Shown: piece by piece, positions 1-9,279 of the stretch
Position numbering within the stretch: position 1 is the first letter of the stretch
Layout: the number at the start of each line of letters is the position of its first letter
NCBI RefSeq assembly: GCF_030973515.1
Contig: NZ_JARGZA010000001.1
Coordinates: forward strand, 1 to 64,000
Direction of reading: 5' to 3'
Source of the DNA: Jannaschia maritima
GTDB taxonomy: Bacteria > Pseudomonadota > Alphaproteobacteria > Rhodobacterales > Rhodobacteraceae
Length of the DNA stretch: 64,000 nucleotides
Notes under the pieces: model-generated
The model's input: the letters and a program-made list of their open reading frames with translations, nothing else
Databases searched by the model: none
What the model was told of the DNA's origin: nothing
Translations under genes and position numbers: made by a program

Positions 1-154
1 TGCCCACCCTCGCGCGTTCGGCGGCCGACAGGACGGGCAGGTTGATTGCGCCGGGAATGTGATCCTCCGCGTACACGGACGGGGCGCGGACAGCGACGAC
101 GCCGCCGAATGGCAGGGCGCCGAGGGCGGGAAACGCGGGAAGGGCGAAGGACAT
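1..154 (-). CDS. mnmH: tRNA 2-selenouridine synthase, 5' fragment (window edge)
   Basis: Only the first 51 codons are inside the window. They encode the N-terminal part of a rhodanese-like domain: a short hydrophobic lead, a VVAVRAP strand, then AEDHIPGAINLPVLSAAERA, the usual opening of MnmH/SelU. That family replaces sulfur by selenium (and can geranylate) at the wobble 2-thiouridine of certain tRNAs. The catalytic Cys lies beyond the window. The start is the ATG whose complement is at 152-154. The usual VIDVR is VVAVR here. The gene is divergent from the TRAP genes. The identity rests on a short stretch, so it is probable rather than certain. Confidence 0.68.
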   Translation of the reverse strand, partial: MSFALPAFPALGALPFGGVVAVRAPSVYAEDHIPGAINLPVLSAAERARVG

Positions 155-272
155 GGACCCGCCCATACGGCATGTCCCCGTTCGGGCCAATCGCACGCCG
201 GGTCTTGGAATCCGGACGGGGACTTGCCAGTGATCCCCCGACGGTCCCGTGTCGATGACGGAGTGCGGCATC

Positions 273-1340
273 ATGAGTCCCATCCCCGATTGGTTCCGCC
301 GACTTCCCATCCTGGGCGTCGGTTTGGCCGTTCTCCTGACGGCGTCTCCGCCGGTCGCCGCGCAGGAGGTGACGCTGCGCCTGCATCAGTTCCTGCCGGC
401 GCAGGCCAACGTGCCAGAGCTGATCCTCGACGTGTGGGCCGACCGGATCGAGGATGCGTCGGACGACCGCATCGCGATCGAGCGCTATCCATCCATGCAG
501 CTGGGCGGCGCCCCACCGGAACTGATGGATCAGGCCATCGACGGGGTCGCCGACATCGTGATGACCGTCGTCGGCTACACGCCCGGACGATTCCCGACGA
601 CGGAGGTGTTCGAGCTTCCGTTCTTCGTGACCGACGCGCGTGCGGCATCGGCCGCGTTCTGGTCCCTATACGAAGAAGAGATGCAGGCGGAGTTCGCGGA
701 CGTCCACGTGCTAGGCACCTGGGTTCACGGCCCGGGCCTGTTCCACAGCGTCGACCCGATTGAGTCGCTGGACGACCTGCGCGGTGTCAAGGTCCGGGGT
801 CCGAGCCGCATGGTCAACGCCATGCTCGACGTGCTGGGCGCGGAACCCGTCGGCATGCCTGTCCCGGCGGTGCCGGAGGCGCTGTCGAAGGGCGTGATCG
901 ACGGGGCCATGCTGCCCTGGGAGGTCGTCCCCTCCCTGCGCGTGCACGAGCTGGTCGAGTTCCACACGGGGTTCGACGGACCCGCGCTCTATACCCTGAC
1001 CTTCGTGCTGGTGATGAACCGCGAGGCCTACGCCTCGTTGCCTGACGACCTCAGAACCGTGGTGGATGACAACTCGGGCCTCGCCTTCTCGGTCTTCGCG
1101 GGCGGCACGCAGGCCGACGCGGATGCCCCCGCCCGCGACCTCGCCGTGGATCTCGGCAACGAGATCATCACCATCCCCGCCGACCGGGCGGACGAATGGC
1201 GCGCGGCCGTGCAACCCGTCTATGATTCCTGGATCGCCGACATGGATGCTGCCGGACGCGACGGGGCGGGCATCCTCGCCCGCGCGCAGGCCTTGATGGA
1301 TGGGTTCGACCCGTCGGCGGACACCTACGGGGATCGTTGA
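273..1340 (+). CDS. dctP: TRAP transporter substrate-binding protein (DctP family)
   Basis: This is a 355-residue periplasmic solute receptor for a sodium-driven TRAP transporter. Residues about 8-31 form a signal peptide ending in VAAQ, and the mature protein starts EVTLRLHQFLP, typical of the DctP fold. The segment DDLRGVKVRGPSRMVNAMLDVLGAEPV matches the family core that carries the carboxylate-binding Arg. The start at ATG 273 has a GGAG nine bases upstream; GTG 249 and ATG 255 are in frame but lack one. dctQ follows after 7 bp. The substrate cannot be read from sequence; organic acids are usual. Confidence 0.9.
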   Translation: MSPIPDWFRRLPILGVGLAVLLTASPPVAAQEVTLRLHQFLPAQANVPELILDVWADRIEDASDDRIAIERYPSMQLGGAPPELMDQAIDGVADIVMTVVGYTPGRFPTTEVFELPFFVTDARAASAAFWSLYEEEMQAEFADVHVLGTWVHGPGLFHSVDPIESLDDLRGVKVRGPSRMVNAMLDVLGAEPVGMPVPAVPEALSKGVIDGAMLPWEVVPSLRVHELVEFHTGFDGPALYTLTFVLVMNREAYASLPDDLRTVVDDNSGLAFSVFAGGTQADADAPARDLAVDLGNEIITIPADRADEWRAAVQPVYDSWIADMDAAGRDGAGILARAQALMDGFDPSADTYGDR

Positions 1341-1347
1341 TCGGCGG

Positions 1348-1893
1348 ATGGTCCGCATGTTGGATCACGCCGCGCGCCTGTCCGCCATCGCGGGGGGCGC
1401 GGTCCTGGTCGGACTGATCCTGGTGGTCTGCCTGTCCATCCTGGGACGGGAGGCGAACGACGCGCTGTACGCCTCCGGGTTGGACGGGTCCGCGGTGGGC
1501 CGGTGGTTGCTCGGTGCCGGCCTGGGCGCGATCCCGGGCGACTTCGAGATCGTGGAGGCGGGGGTCGCGTTCGTCGTGTCGGCCTTCCTGCCCCTGGCTC
1601 AGGCGCGGGGGGCGCATGCCCGCGTGGACCTGTTCGCCGACCGCATGCCGGTCCCCGTCCGGCGTTGGGGCGATGCCGTCGTGGCGGTCGCGTTCGCGGT
1701 CGTGCTGGTCCTGATCGCGGTTCAGTTGTGGTCCGGCCTAGTGAGCAAGATGGGATCGGGGCAGGTGACCCTTCGGCTGCAGTTCCCCGTCTGGTGGGGC
1801 TATGCCGCCTGCGTTCCGCCCCTTGCCCTGACCGTGGCCGTCGCGTTCGCGCGGGCGGCATCGGCGCTGCGCATGGCCACCGCGCTCGAATGA
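1348..1893 (+). CDS. dctQ: TRAP transporter small permease (DctQ family)
   Basis: This is a 181-residue inner-membrane protein with about four hydrophobic segments, as expected for the small TRAP subunit. The segment LAQARGAHARVDLFADRMP fits the conserved DctQ region (usually GAHVRVD). It pairs with the large permease encoded next. Its stop codon overlaps the dctM start (ATGA), so the two are probably translated together. The start at ATG 1348 was chosen because it lies just after dctP; ATG 1357 is possible. Confidence 0.88.
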   Translation: MVRMLDHAARLSAIAGGAVLVGLILVVCLSILGREANDALYASGLDGSAVGRWLLGAGLGAIPGDFEIVEAGVAFVVSAFLPLAQARGAHARVDLFADRMPVPVRRWGDAVVAVAFAVVLVLIAVQLWSGLVSKMGSGQVTLRLQFPVWWGYAACVPPLALTVAVAFARAASALRMATALE

Positions 1894-3386
1894 CCGATGC
1901 TGCGATCGGCGCATCGTCGCTGCCCGTCCTCCTGGCGCTGATCCTGCTGCGGGTGCCGATCGGATTGGCGATGTTCGGCGTGGGGCTCGTCGGGCTGGTG
2001 CTGGTCACGGGGGACTGGGCCGTTCCCCTGGGCCGCCTTAAGTCGGAGACGTACACCACGTTCTCGTCCTACACGCTATCGATCGTGCCGATGTTCCTGC
2101 TGATGGGACAGTTCGCGACCCTGGGTGGGTTGTCCGGTGCATTGTTCCAGGCCACGCGGGGCTTCCTGGGACACCGGCGCGGTGGGGTGGCGATGGCGTC
2201 GATCGCGGCCTGTGCGGGCTTCGGTGCGATCTGCGGGTCGTCGCTCGCGACGGCGGCGACCATGGGCCGGGTCGCCCTTCCCGAGCTTCGGGCCAGCGGC
2301 TACGATGGCGGCCTGGCTACCGCCACGCTCGCGGCGGGGGGGACGCTGGGCATCCTGATCCCGCCCTCCATCGTGCTGGTGATCTATGCGATCTTGACCG
2401 ATCAGAACATCGCGAACCTGTTCGTCGCCGCGATCGTGCCGGGGATCCTGGCGGCGCTGGGCTACATGGCTGCCGTGGCCCTGTACGTCCGCCGCCACCC
2501 GGATCGGGCGGGTCGGTCCGATCGGACCCCTTGGCCCCACCGCCTGCATCTGGTGGCGGCGGTCTGGCCCGTCCTCCTGGTCTTCGGACTGGTCGTTGGG
2601 GGGATCTACGGAGGTCTCTTCACTCCGACCGAGGGTGCGGCGGTCGGTGCAGCGGGCACGGCGCTGGTGGCCTGGAGGCGGGGCGGGCTGACGCCGTCGA
2701 CGATGGCGACGGCCTTCACGGAAACGGCCACCACGACCGCCATGATCTTCCTGATCGTCCTGGGGGCGGCCTTCTACAACGGGTTCCTCGCATTGACGGG
2801 CGTGCCCCAATCGATCGCTGCGTGGGTCGGGTCGGTCGATCTGCCCCCCGTCGCGGTGATCTGCGTCATCCTGTTGTTCTACCTGGTCCTGGGATGCGTG
2901 ATGGACAGCCTGTCCATGATCCTGCTGACCATTCCGATCTTCTGGCCCGTCGTGCAGGGTCTCGACGTGACCTTCGTCACGCTGGCCGATCTGCACGCGG
3001 CCCGCGCCGCCGACGCCCTGGCCGCCGGCATCGATCTGTCCCCCGACATGCGGGCGCAGATAACGCGCGTCCTCGCGGACGGCGCCGAGTTGACGCGCGA
3101 CCAGATCCGCGCCCTGGAGCTGCGCCGCGTGTCGCAGGCCACGCTCGATCGTCTGAACGCCGATCGCCTCGCTCTGTGGTTCGGGATCCTCGTCCTGGTG
3201 GTGGTCGAGGTCGGGCTGATCACGCCCCCGGTCGGAATGAACCTCTTCGTCATCAACGCGATGGATCGCGCCACGCCGATGACCGCGACCTATCGCGCGG
3301 TGGGATGGTTCGTCGCGTCCGATCTAATGCGGGTCGTGCTGCTGGTCGCAGTGCCCGGACTGGTCCTGTGGCTCGTCCCCTGGTGA
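1890..3386 (+). CDS. dctM: TRAP transporter large permease (DctM family), with an extra internal segment
   Basis: This is the 498-residue transport subunit with about 12 membrane segments. It shows the family hallmarks GFGAICGSSLATAATMG, a GGTLGILIPPSI loop, FTPTEGAA, and near the C-terminus VEVGLITPPVGMNLFVI. DctM proteins are usually about 425-440 residues. The surplus lies mostly in one hydrophilic stretch, residues about 359-425, between the LLTIPIFWPVVQGLD and LWFGILVLVVVEVG helices. It is rich in Ala, Arg and Asp and probably helical. The frame stays open with no frameshift, so it is an in-frame expansion of a loop. The start overlaps the dctQ stop. Confidence 0.9.
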   Translation: MTDAAIGASSLPVLLALILLRVPIGLAMFGVGLVGLVLVTGDWAVPLGRLKSETYTTFSSYTLSIVPMFLLMGQFATLGGLSGALFQATRGFLGHRRGGVAMASIAACAGFGAICGSSLATAATMGRVALPELRASGYDGGLATATLAAGGTLGILIPPSIVLVIYAILTDQNIANLFVAAIVPGILAALGYMAAVALYVRRHPDRAGRSDRTPWPHRLHLVAAVWPVLLVFGLVVGGIYGGLFTPTEGAAVGAAGTALVAWRRGGLTPSTMATAFTETATTTAMIFLIVLGAAFYNGFLALTGVPQSIAAWVGSVDLPPVAVICVILLFYLVLGCVMDSLSMILLTIPIFWPVVQGLDVTFVTLADLHAARAADALAAGIDLSPDMRAQITRVLADGAELTRDQIRALELRRVSQATLDRLNADRLALWFGILVLVVVEVGLITPPVGMNLFVINAMDRATPMTATYRAVGWFVASDLMRVVLLVAVPGLVLWLVPW

Positions 3387-3502
3387 CGATCTGCGCCGTG
3401 CTTGCCAAACGAGGGTCGTTCCGTCATGCGCGCGATCCGGGGGGCGTCCGAAGGCGCGCGTTCGACGACAGGCGGCGCGGCAACAGCACTGTGTGAGGCA
3501 CC

Positions 3503-4819
3503 ATGAAGATTGCGATGATCGGTACGGGCTATGTCGGCTTGGTGTCCGGGGTGTGTTTCGCGGATTTCGGGCATGACGTCGTCTGCGTCGACAAGGACGC
3601 GTCTAAGATCGAGTCGCTGAACGCGGGGCACGTTCCGATCTACGAGCCTGGGCTCGACACCCTGATGGAGACGAACGTCGCAGCGGGTCGGCTGTCGTTC
3701 ACGACCGACCTGTCCGCCGCCCTCGACGGGGTGGATGCCGTGTTCATCGCGGTCGGGACCCCGACACGCCGGGGCGACGGCCATGCGGACCTGACCTATG
3801 TCATGGCCGCGGCACGCGACATCGCGCACGCCCTGACCGGGTTCGCCGTGATCGTCACTAAATCCACCGTTCCCGTCGGCACGAACCGGAAGGTGGCCGC
3901 GGAGATCCGCTCGGCGAATCCGGACGCCGACTTCGAGGTCGCTTCGAACCCCGAGTTTCTGCGCGAAGGGGCGGCGATCGAGGATTTCATGCGCCCCGAT
4001 CGCGTCGTGGTCGGCGTGGAGGCGGACCGAGCGGCGGAGGTCATGTCGAAGGTCTATCGCCCGCTCTATCTGCGCGATTTCGCGATCGTGACGATGGACA
4101 TCGAATCGGCCGAACTGACGAAGTACGCGGCCAATGCCTTTCTCGCGACGAAGATCACCTTCATCAACGAGATCGCCGCGTTGTGCGAGCGTGTCGGCGC
4201 CGACGTGAAGCGCGTCGCGAACGGGATCGGTCTGGACAACCGGATCGGGAACAAGTTCCTCCACGCCGGTCCTGGGTACGGCGGTTCCTGCTTCCCGAAG
4301 GACACTTCGGCGCTCGCCCGCATCGGGCAGGAGCACGGCGTTCCCATGCGCATCACCGAAGCCGTGATGCAGGTGAACGATGGCGTGAAGCGACGCATGC
4401 TCGATCACGTGCGGGATCTGTGCGACGGGACGTTCCGCGACAAGGTCGTGCTCGTCCTCGGCGTGACGTTCAAGCCCAACACGGACGACATGCGAGACGC
4501 GCCGAGCCTGACGATCGTACCCGCCCTGGTAGGCGGCGGTGCGCAGGTCCGGGTGATCGATCCCCACGGTCGCCGCGAGGGAGAGGCGCTGCTGCCGCGC
4601 GTCGACTGGGTCGACGACCCCTATGCCGCGGCGGTGGGCGCGGACCTGATCGTGTTGCTGACCGAGTGGAACGAGTTCCGCGCCTTGGACCTGTCGCGCC
4701 TCGCACAGGCGATGCGAGTCCCCCGTCTCGCCGACCTGCGGGGGGTCTATGCCCCGCTCGACGTCGCGAATGCCGGCTTCGCGCGATCCTATACCGTTGG
4801 GCGGCCCCCCGCCGAATGA
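3503..4819 (+). CDS. ugd: UDP-glucose 6-dehydrogenase
   Basis: This is a 438-residue enzyme that oxidises UDP-glucose to UDP-glucuronate with two NAD+, feeding exopolysaccharide or lipid sugars. The N-terminus MKIAMIGTGYVGLVSGVCFA is the NAD-binding Rossmann motif. GPGYGGSCFPKD contains the catalytic Cys (about residue 263). The C-terminal GVTFKPNTDDMRDAPS marks the UDP-binding domain. Its length fits the family. The gene stands 116 bp after dctM and about 90 bp before a membrane-bound sugar dehydratase, so the pair probably serves surface polysaccharide synthesis. Confidence 0.95.
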   Translation: MKIAMIGTGYVGLVSGVCFADFGHDVVCVDKDASKIESLNAGHVPIYEPGLDTLMETNVAAGRLSFTTDLSAALDGVDAVFIAVGTPTRRGDGHADLTYVMAAARDIAHALTGFAVIVTKSTVPVGTNRKVAAEIRSANPDADFEVASNPEFLREGAAIEDFMRPDRVVVGVEADRAAEVMSKVYRPLYLRDFAIVTMDIESAELTKYAANAFLATKITFINEIAALCERVGADVKRVANGIGLDNRIGNKFLHAGPGYGGSCFPKDTSALARIGQEHGVPMRITEAVMQVNDGVKRRMLDHVRDLCDGTFRDKVVLVLGVTFKPNTDDMRDAPSLTIVPALVGGGAQVRVIDPHGRREGEALLPRVDWVDDPYAAAVGADLIVLLTEWNEFRALDLSRLAQAMRVPRLADLRGVYAPLDVANAGFARSYTVGRPPAE

Positions 4820-4912
4820 AGCCCGCAGGGGTGCTTTTCCCACGTTCATGACCTAAGCGTGAATGCAAGGCGCCGGAAAGCGCATCATTACGACGGACCG
4901 GACGTATTGCGG

Positions 4913-6793
4913 ATGTCGCCCTTTACCGAAATCTTGCTGGGATGGTCGCGTCCGACGAAACGGGCGGTTCAGGTGCTCGCGGACGTCGTTCTGCTGACAA
5001 TCTGCTTCGTGGTCGCGATGGTGCTGCGGCAGGAAAGCTTCGCGTTCTTCCGGGACAGGGACGTCTGGCTGACGTTCCTGCCGGCCATGATCATCAGCTT
5101 GGCGGTATTCATTCGGTTCGGGTTCTATCACGCCGTGGTGCGCTATATCAGCTCGACCGCGTCGGGCGTGATCTTCGGTGGCATCGTGGCGTCCGCCGCG
5201 GCCCTGGCACTGGCGAACTGGAGCATGGGGTTCCCGCTGCCGGTCACCGTGCCGGTCGTCTATGGTCTGGTGGCGTTGTTCGTGATCGGCGGGTCGCGGC
5301 TCACGATGCGGTCCGTCCTGTCGCGCGGCAACGCGGCCGCCCGCACGGGGGTGGTGATCTACGGCGCGGGCGTCGCCGGCAAGGAGGTCCTGGGCAGCCT
5401 CCGGGCGAGCCCGGAGTACCGCGCCATCGCGTTCGTGGACGACGACCCGGCGGTGCAGAACATCCGGATGTCGGAACTGCGTGTCCATGCACCGGACGCA
5501 TTGCCCGATCTCATCGAACGGTATGGCGCGCAACTCGTGCTCCTCGCGATGCCGGGCACGTCGCGCCGGCGGAAGCGCGACATCCTGGCGCGGCTGGAAT
5601 CGCTTCCGGTCGAGGTGAAGACGATTCCGTCCATGCGCGACCTCGTCGATGGCACGGCCGAGATGGGAGATATCCGCGACGTTCCGATCGAGGACCTGCT
5701 GGGGCGGGACCCGGTGCCGCCTGACGCCGACCTGATGGCCGCGGACATCGCGGGTCGTCGGGTCATGATAACCGGTGCGGGCGGCTCGATCGGATCGGAG
5801 TTGTGTCGGCAGGCCCTGCGTCAGGATCCGTCGTGCCTCGTCCTGTTGGATCAATCCGAGTTCGCCCTCTATACGATCGAGCGGGAGTTGGCGGCGCTGA
5901 ACGCCGCCCGTGACGTGCCCGTCCGGGTGGTCCCCGTGTTGGGATCGGTCCAGCATCCGCAGCGGACCGTCGCCACGCTGAAGCGGCACGGCATCCAGAC
6001 CGTTTATCACGCAGCGGCCTACAAGCACGTTCCGATGGTCGAGGAGAACGTGATCGAGGCGGTGCGCAACAACGTCTTCGGAACCCTGAACCTGGCCCGT
6101 GCCGCCGTGGAGGCGGGGGTGGAGGCGTTCATCCTCATCTCCACCGACAAGGCGGTCCGACCGACGAACGTAATGGGTGCCACCAAGCGTCTTGCGGAAC
6201 TGATCTGCCAGGCGCACGACCTGCGCCAGGACGGGACGCTGTTCTCCTCCGTCCGGTTCGGCAACGTCCTGGGTTCCTCGGGGTCCGTGATACCGGTCTT
6301 CCGGGAGCAGATCGCGTCGGGCGGGCCCATCACGGTCACTGACCCGGAGATCACGCGCTACTTCATGACCATACCCGAGGCGGCGCAACTGGTGATCCAG
6401 GCCGGGGCGATGGCGCGGGGTGGGGACGTGTTCGTGCTCGACATGGGGGAGTCGGTCCGGATCGTCGACATGGCCCGGCGCATGGTCCGCTTGGCGGGGC
6501 TGGAGCCGTGGATCCGGGGCCAGGATCCGGAAGGCGACGTCGAGATCACGTTCACCGGCCTGCGGAAGGGCGAGAAGCTCTACGAGGAACTGCTGATCGC
6601 GGACGCCACCGCCGAGACCGCGCATCCGCGCATCATGACGGCGACCGAACGGATGATGGGTTGGCCCGAACTGTCGCGGGTCCTGGACGCCCTGTGGATC
6701 GCAATGGAAGCCGGTCACGACGAACCGATCCGCACCCTGCTGCAGGCGGCACCGCTCGAGTATCGCCCCGAGGTGGAACGCCGCGCCGCCTGA
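4913..6793 (+). CDS. membrane nucleoside-diphosphate-sugar epimerase/dehydratase (CapD/WbpM-like)
   Basis: This polysaccharide biosynthesis protein has about 626 residues. The N-terminal part (to about residue 140) carries four membrane helices. A CoA-binding-like Rossmann fold follows (VVIYGAGVAGKEVLGSLR). The C-terminal catalytic short-chain dehydrogenase domain starts VMITGAGGSIGSELCRQ. ISTDKAVRPTNVMGATKR holds the Lys and Met that replace the usual YxxxK in UDP-GlcNAc 4,6-dehydratases and C6 dehydratases. GLRKGEKLYEEL is another family signature. The start is ambiguous: GTG 4859 is in frame, but ATG 4913 gives the usual N-terminus; neither has a clear ribosome site. The exact sugar is unknown. 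Confidence 0.85.
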   Translation: MSPFTEILLGWSRPTKRAVQVLADVVLLTICFVVAMVLRQESFAFFRDRDVWLTFLPAMIISLAVFIRFGFYHAVVRYISSTASGVIFGGIVASAAALALANWSMGFPLPVTVPVVYGLVALFVIGGSRLTMRSVLSRGNAAARTGVVIYGAGVAGKEVLGSLRASPEYRAIAFVDDDPAVQNIRMSELRVHAPDALPDLIERYGAQLVLLAMPGTSRRRKRDILARLESLPVEVKTIPSMRDLVDGTAEMGDIRDVPIEDLLGRDPVPPDADLMAADIAGRRVMITGAGGSIGSELCRQALRQDPSCLVLLDQSEFALYTIERELAALNAARDVPVRVVPVLGSVQHPQRTVATLKRHGIQTVYHAAAYKHVPMVEENVIEAVRNNVFGTLNLARAAVEAGVEAFILISTDKAVRPTNVMGATKRLAELICQAHDLRQDGTLFSSVRFGNVLGSSGSVIPVFREQIASGGPITVTDPEITRYFMTIPEAAQLVIQAGAMARGGDVFVLDMGESVRIVDMARRMVRLAGLEPWIRGQDPEGDVEITFTGLRKGEKLYEELLIADATAETAHPRIMTATERMMGWPELSRVLDALWIAMEAGHDEPIRTLLQAAPLEYRPEVERRAA

Positions 6794-6876
6794 AACCCGC
6801 GCCGTCACGGGTTGGACATTCCCCGCCCCCGTCCGATAAGGCGATGGCGCGATCGGACGATGCGGGGGAAGTCGGG

Positions 6877-7656
6877 ATGGCCAGCGGAATCCTGTCGCGC
6901 CTGTTGGGGCGCGGGCCGAAGGACGAGCCGTCGACCCCCGTGGCCGTCGACCAAGACATCTGGCTGATCGGCGATGTCCATGGATGCATCGACCCCCTCG
7001 ACAGGCTGCTGGCCCGGGTCGATGCCGACCGTCATTCTGAAAGGTCGACCATCGTGTTTCTGGGGGATTACGTGGATCGCGGCCCGGCGTCGAAGGCGGT
7101 GCTGGATCGACTGTCCGAACGGCTGGACGGGGGCACGTCCATGCATGCGGCCGTGGCCCTGGTGGGCAACCACGAGCGTATGATGCTCGAGTTCCTGGAG
7201 GAGCCGGTGCAGCGAGGACGCCGCTGGCTGCGCTTCGGCGGCATCGATACGCTGGCCAGCTTCGGGGTGGGCGGCATCACGGTCCATGCCACCCCGGCCG
7301 AGCTTCGCGATGCCGCCGACCGTTTGGCGGTGGCGGCGGGTGCCGATACCCTGGCCATGCTCCACCACCTGCCGACGCGGTGGCGCAACGGGAACGTCGT
7401 TTGCGTCCACGCGGGACTGGACCCGGGCGCGCCGGTCGATGGCCAGTCGGACGAGGTCGCCGTGTGGGGGCATCCCGACTTCATGACAGTTCCCCGGACG
7501 GACGGGCTGTGGATCGCCCATGGCCATACCATCGTCGATCGACCGCATGCCGCCGGCTCCCGGATCGCGACAGATACTGGTGTGTACCGCACCGGGCGCC
7601 TGACGGCCGCGCATCTGCGTCCGGGCGCCGCGCCCGCGTTCGTCACGGTCGACTGA
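6877..7656 (+). CDS. metallophosphoesterase (PPP-type serine/threonine phosphatase-like)
   Basis: This is a 259-residue calcineurin-like phosphoesterase. The metal-binding motifs stand in order: GDVHG, GDYVDRG, GNHE, then late histidines in VCVHAGLDPG and IAHGHT. Small bacterial enzymes of this kind act as protein phosphatases or Ap4A hydrolases; the target is unknown here. The ATG at 6877 has GGGGAAG about six bases upstream, so it is preferred over ATG 6844 in the same frame. The gene is followed after 12 bp by a TauE/SafE exporter gene. Confidence 0.85.
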   Translation: MASGILSRLLGRGPKDEPSTPVAVDQDIWLIGDVHGCIDPLDRLLARVDADRHSERSTIVFLGDYVDRGPASKAVLDRLSERLDGGTSMHAAVALVGNHERMMLEFLEEPVQRGRRWLRFGGIDTLASFGVGGITVHATPAELRDAADRLAVAAGADTLAMLHHLPTRWRNGNVVCVHAGLDPGAPVDGQSDEVAVWGHPDFMTVPRTDGLWIAHGHTIVDRPHAAGSRIATDTGVYRTGRLTAAHLRPGAAPAFVTVD

Positions 7657-7668
7657 GGGAAGCGGAGC

Positions 7669-8493
7669 ATGGCGTTCGAGACCGGCCAACTGGTCCTGAT
7701 GGCAGGGCTACTCGCGCTGGTCGGCGTGGCGGGGGGACTGCTGGCCGGGCTGCTCGGGGTCGGCGGGGGGATCGTGATCGTGCCCGCGTTGTTCTGGGTG
7801 CTTTCCGCCCTGGGGGTCGCCCCGGACGTCGCCATGAGCGTCGCGGTCGGCACGTCGCTGGCGACCATTATCCCGACCTCCATCTCGTCCGCGCGGGCGC
7901 ATCATGCGAAGGGCAACGTCGATACGGCGCTGCTTCGGCGATGGGCGCCCTTCGTGTTCGCGGGCGCGATGACCGGGGGCTTGCTGTCCTACGTGCTCGA
8001 CGGGACCGCCCTGACGCTGCTGTTCGGGACGGTCGCGTTGCTCGTCGCGGCGAACATGGCCTTTCCCCGCGGTGGCGGTCCGACCCGGACCCTGCCGACG
8101 CGGCGGGGGGCGCAGGCCTCGATCGCGTCCGTGATCGGATTGTTCAGCGCACTCATGGGGATAGGCGGCGGAACGTTCGGCGTGCCCGTGCTGTCGCTGT
8201 TCGGATACGTGGCGCACCGGGCGGTCGGCACGGCGGCGGCGATCGGGCTCGTGATCGCGGTGCCCGGGACGTTCGGCTTCGTGCTGGGCGGGCTGGGCGA
8301 GGCAGGTCGCCCGCCCCTTTCTTTAGGTTATGTTAACCTTCCGGCCGTCGCGGTGATCGTGCCACTGACCGTCACGATGGCGCCTGTCGGCGCGGGGCTG
8401 GGGCACAGGCTTTCTGCGGTGCGGCTGAAACAAGTGTTCGCGTTGTTCCTGGCGATCACCGCATTACGGATGTTGTGGGCATCGTTCGCCTGA
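7669..8493 (+). CDS. sulfite exporter TauE/SafE family membrane protein
   Basis: This is a 274-residue protein with about eight hydrophobic segments in two repeats. Each repeat carries the family glycine motif: GLLAGLLGVGGGIVIVPAL near the N-terminus and SALMGIGGGTFGVPVLSL in the second half. Members export sulfite, sulfoacetate or other organic anions across the inner membrane. It might export sulfite made by the xsc pathway at the other end of the window, but it is 50 kb away and no link is visible. The next gene begins 15 bp downstream. Confidence 0.87.
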   Translation: MAFETGQLVLMAGLLALVGVAGGLLAGLLGVGGGIVIVPALFWVLSALGVAPDVAMSVAVGTSLATIIPTSISSARAHHAKGNVDTALLRRWAPFVFAGAMTGGLLSYVLDGTALTLLFGTVALLVAANMAFPRGGGPTRTLPTRRGAQASIASVIGLFSALMGIGGGTFGVPVLSLFGYVAHRAVGTAAAIGLVIAVPGTFGFVLGGLGEAGRPPLSLGYVNLPAVAVIVPLTVTMAPVGAGLGHRLSAVRLKQVFALFLAITALRMLWASFA

Positions 8494-8508
8494 GCGGGGG
8501 AGAAGGCA

Positions 8509-9231
8509 ATGCGGTTCAGCGCGAATACGGGATTCCTTTGGAAGGACCGACCCTTCCTGGACCGCATAGCGGCGGCCAGGGCCGCCGGCTTCGAGGCGGT
8601 CGAGTTCCATGACGAATGGCGGGACCACGACCCGGACGCGATCCGCGACGCGCTGGATGGCATGCCCGTCCTGGGGCTGAACGTGCGGATGGGCGAGACG
8701 GCGGGGTGCGCCGCGATGCCTGGCGGGCAGGCGCGCGCGGACATCGACGCGGCCGTCGCGATGGCGCGCGCGCTGGGTGCGGGCGGCGTTCACGTCCTGG
8801 CCGGGAAGGTCGAGCGAAACGACGACAGCATAGCGGCTTACGTGGCGAACTTGACGTATGCCTGCGACGCCGGCCCCGACCTGACGATCCTGATCGAGCC
8901 CCTCTGCGCCCGGGCGATGCCGGTCTATCCGCTGCGCCGCATCGCCGACATCGCGACCTTGCGGGATCGCGTGGGGGCGCCGAACCTGCGGGCGATGTTC
9001 GACCTGTTCCACGTATCCAACGAGGGGGACGATCCGGTCGCGACCTATCGCGCCCATGCCGACATCGTGGGGCACGTGCAGATAGCCGACCCGGAGACGC
9101 GGGGCGAACCGCGCGGCATCGGGGACACGCTGCGGGCGTTGCGGGATGCCGGCTACGACCGTCCGTTCGGATGCGAATACGTGCCCGCGGGCACGGTGGA
9201 GGAGGGGCTGTCGTGGCGCGACGAGGTTTGA
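8509..9231 (+). CDS. hydroxypyruvate isomerase-like TIM-barrel protein
   Basis: This is a 240-residue protein of the AP endonuclease 2/xylose isomerase-like superfamily, closest to Hyi/OtnI. It begins MRFSANTGFLWKDRPFLDRI. Metal-binding acidic positions are visible in ILIEPLC, MFDLFHV, VGHVQIAD and FGCEYVP. Hyi converts hydroxypyruvate to tartronate semialdehyde; OtnI isomerises oxo-tetronates. The neighbours give no pathway context. The ATG lies 15 bp after the exporter stop, with GGGGGAGAAGG as ribosome site. Confidence 0.8.
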   Translation: MRFSANTGFLWKDRPFLDRIAAARAAGFEAVEFHDEWRDHDPDAIRDALDGMPVLGLNVRMGETAGCAAMPGGQARADIDAAVAMARALGAGGVHVLAGKVERNDDSIAAYVANLTYACDAGPDLTILIEPLCARAMPVYPLRRIADIATLRDRVGAPNLRAMFDLFHVSNEGDDPVATYRAHADIVGHVQIADPETRGEPRGIGDTLRALRDAGYDRPFGCEYVPAGTVEEGLSWRDEV

Positions 9232-9249
9232 GCGGGGTGGTCCCGTCGG

Positions 9250-9279
9250 TGTCTGCTCTATGTCTGCTCCGTGTCTGCT
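9250..9279. repeat. three direct TGTCTGCT repeats, 11-bp period
   Basis: TGTCTGCT occurs at 9250, 9261 and 9272, each start exactly 11 bp after the last. The array lies in the 39-bp gap before the DUF2238 gene and runs into its proposed GTG start. Regular spacing of about one helical turn would suit a protein bound along one DNA face. A simple slippage duplication is equally possible. Confidence 0.5.

Noticed and set aside
1168-2996. Long antisense open frames over the TRAP genes (and similar ones elsewhere)
   Set aside because: They are mirror frames of high-GC codon use, rich in Arg, Pro and Gly, with no domain; the sense genes are clear.
3426-3506. 26-codon frame ending in an ATGA overlap with ugd
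   Set aside because: No ribosome site, no similarity recognised; the overlap is expected by chance in GC-rich DNA.
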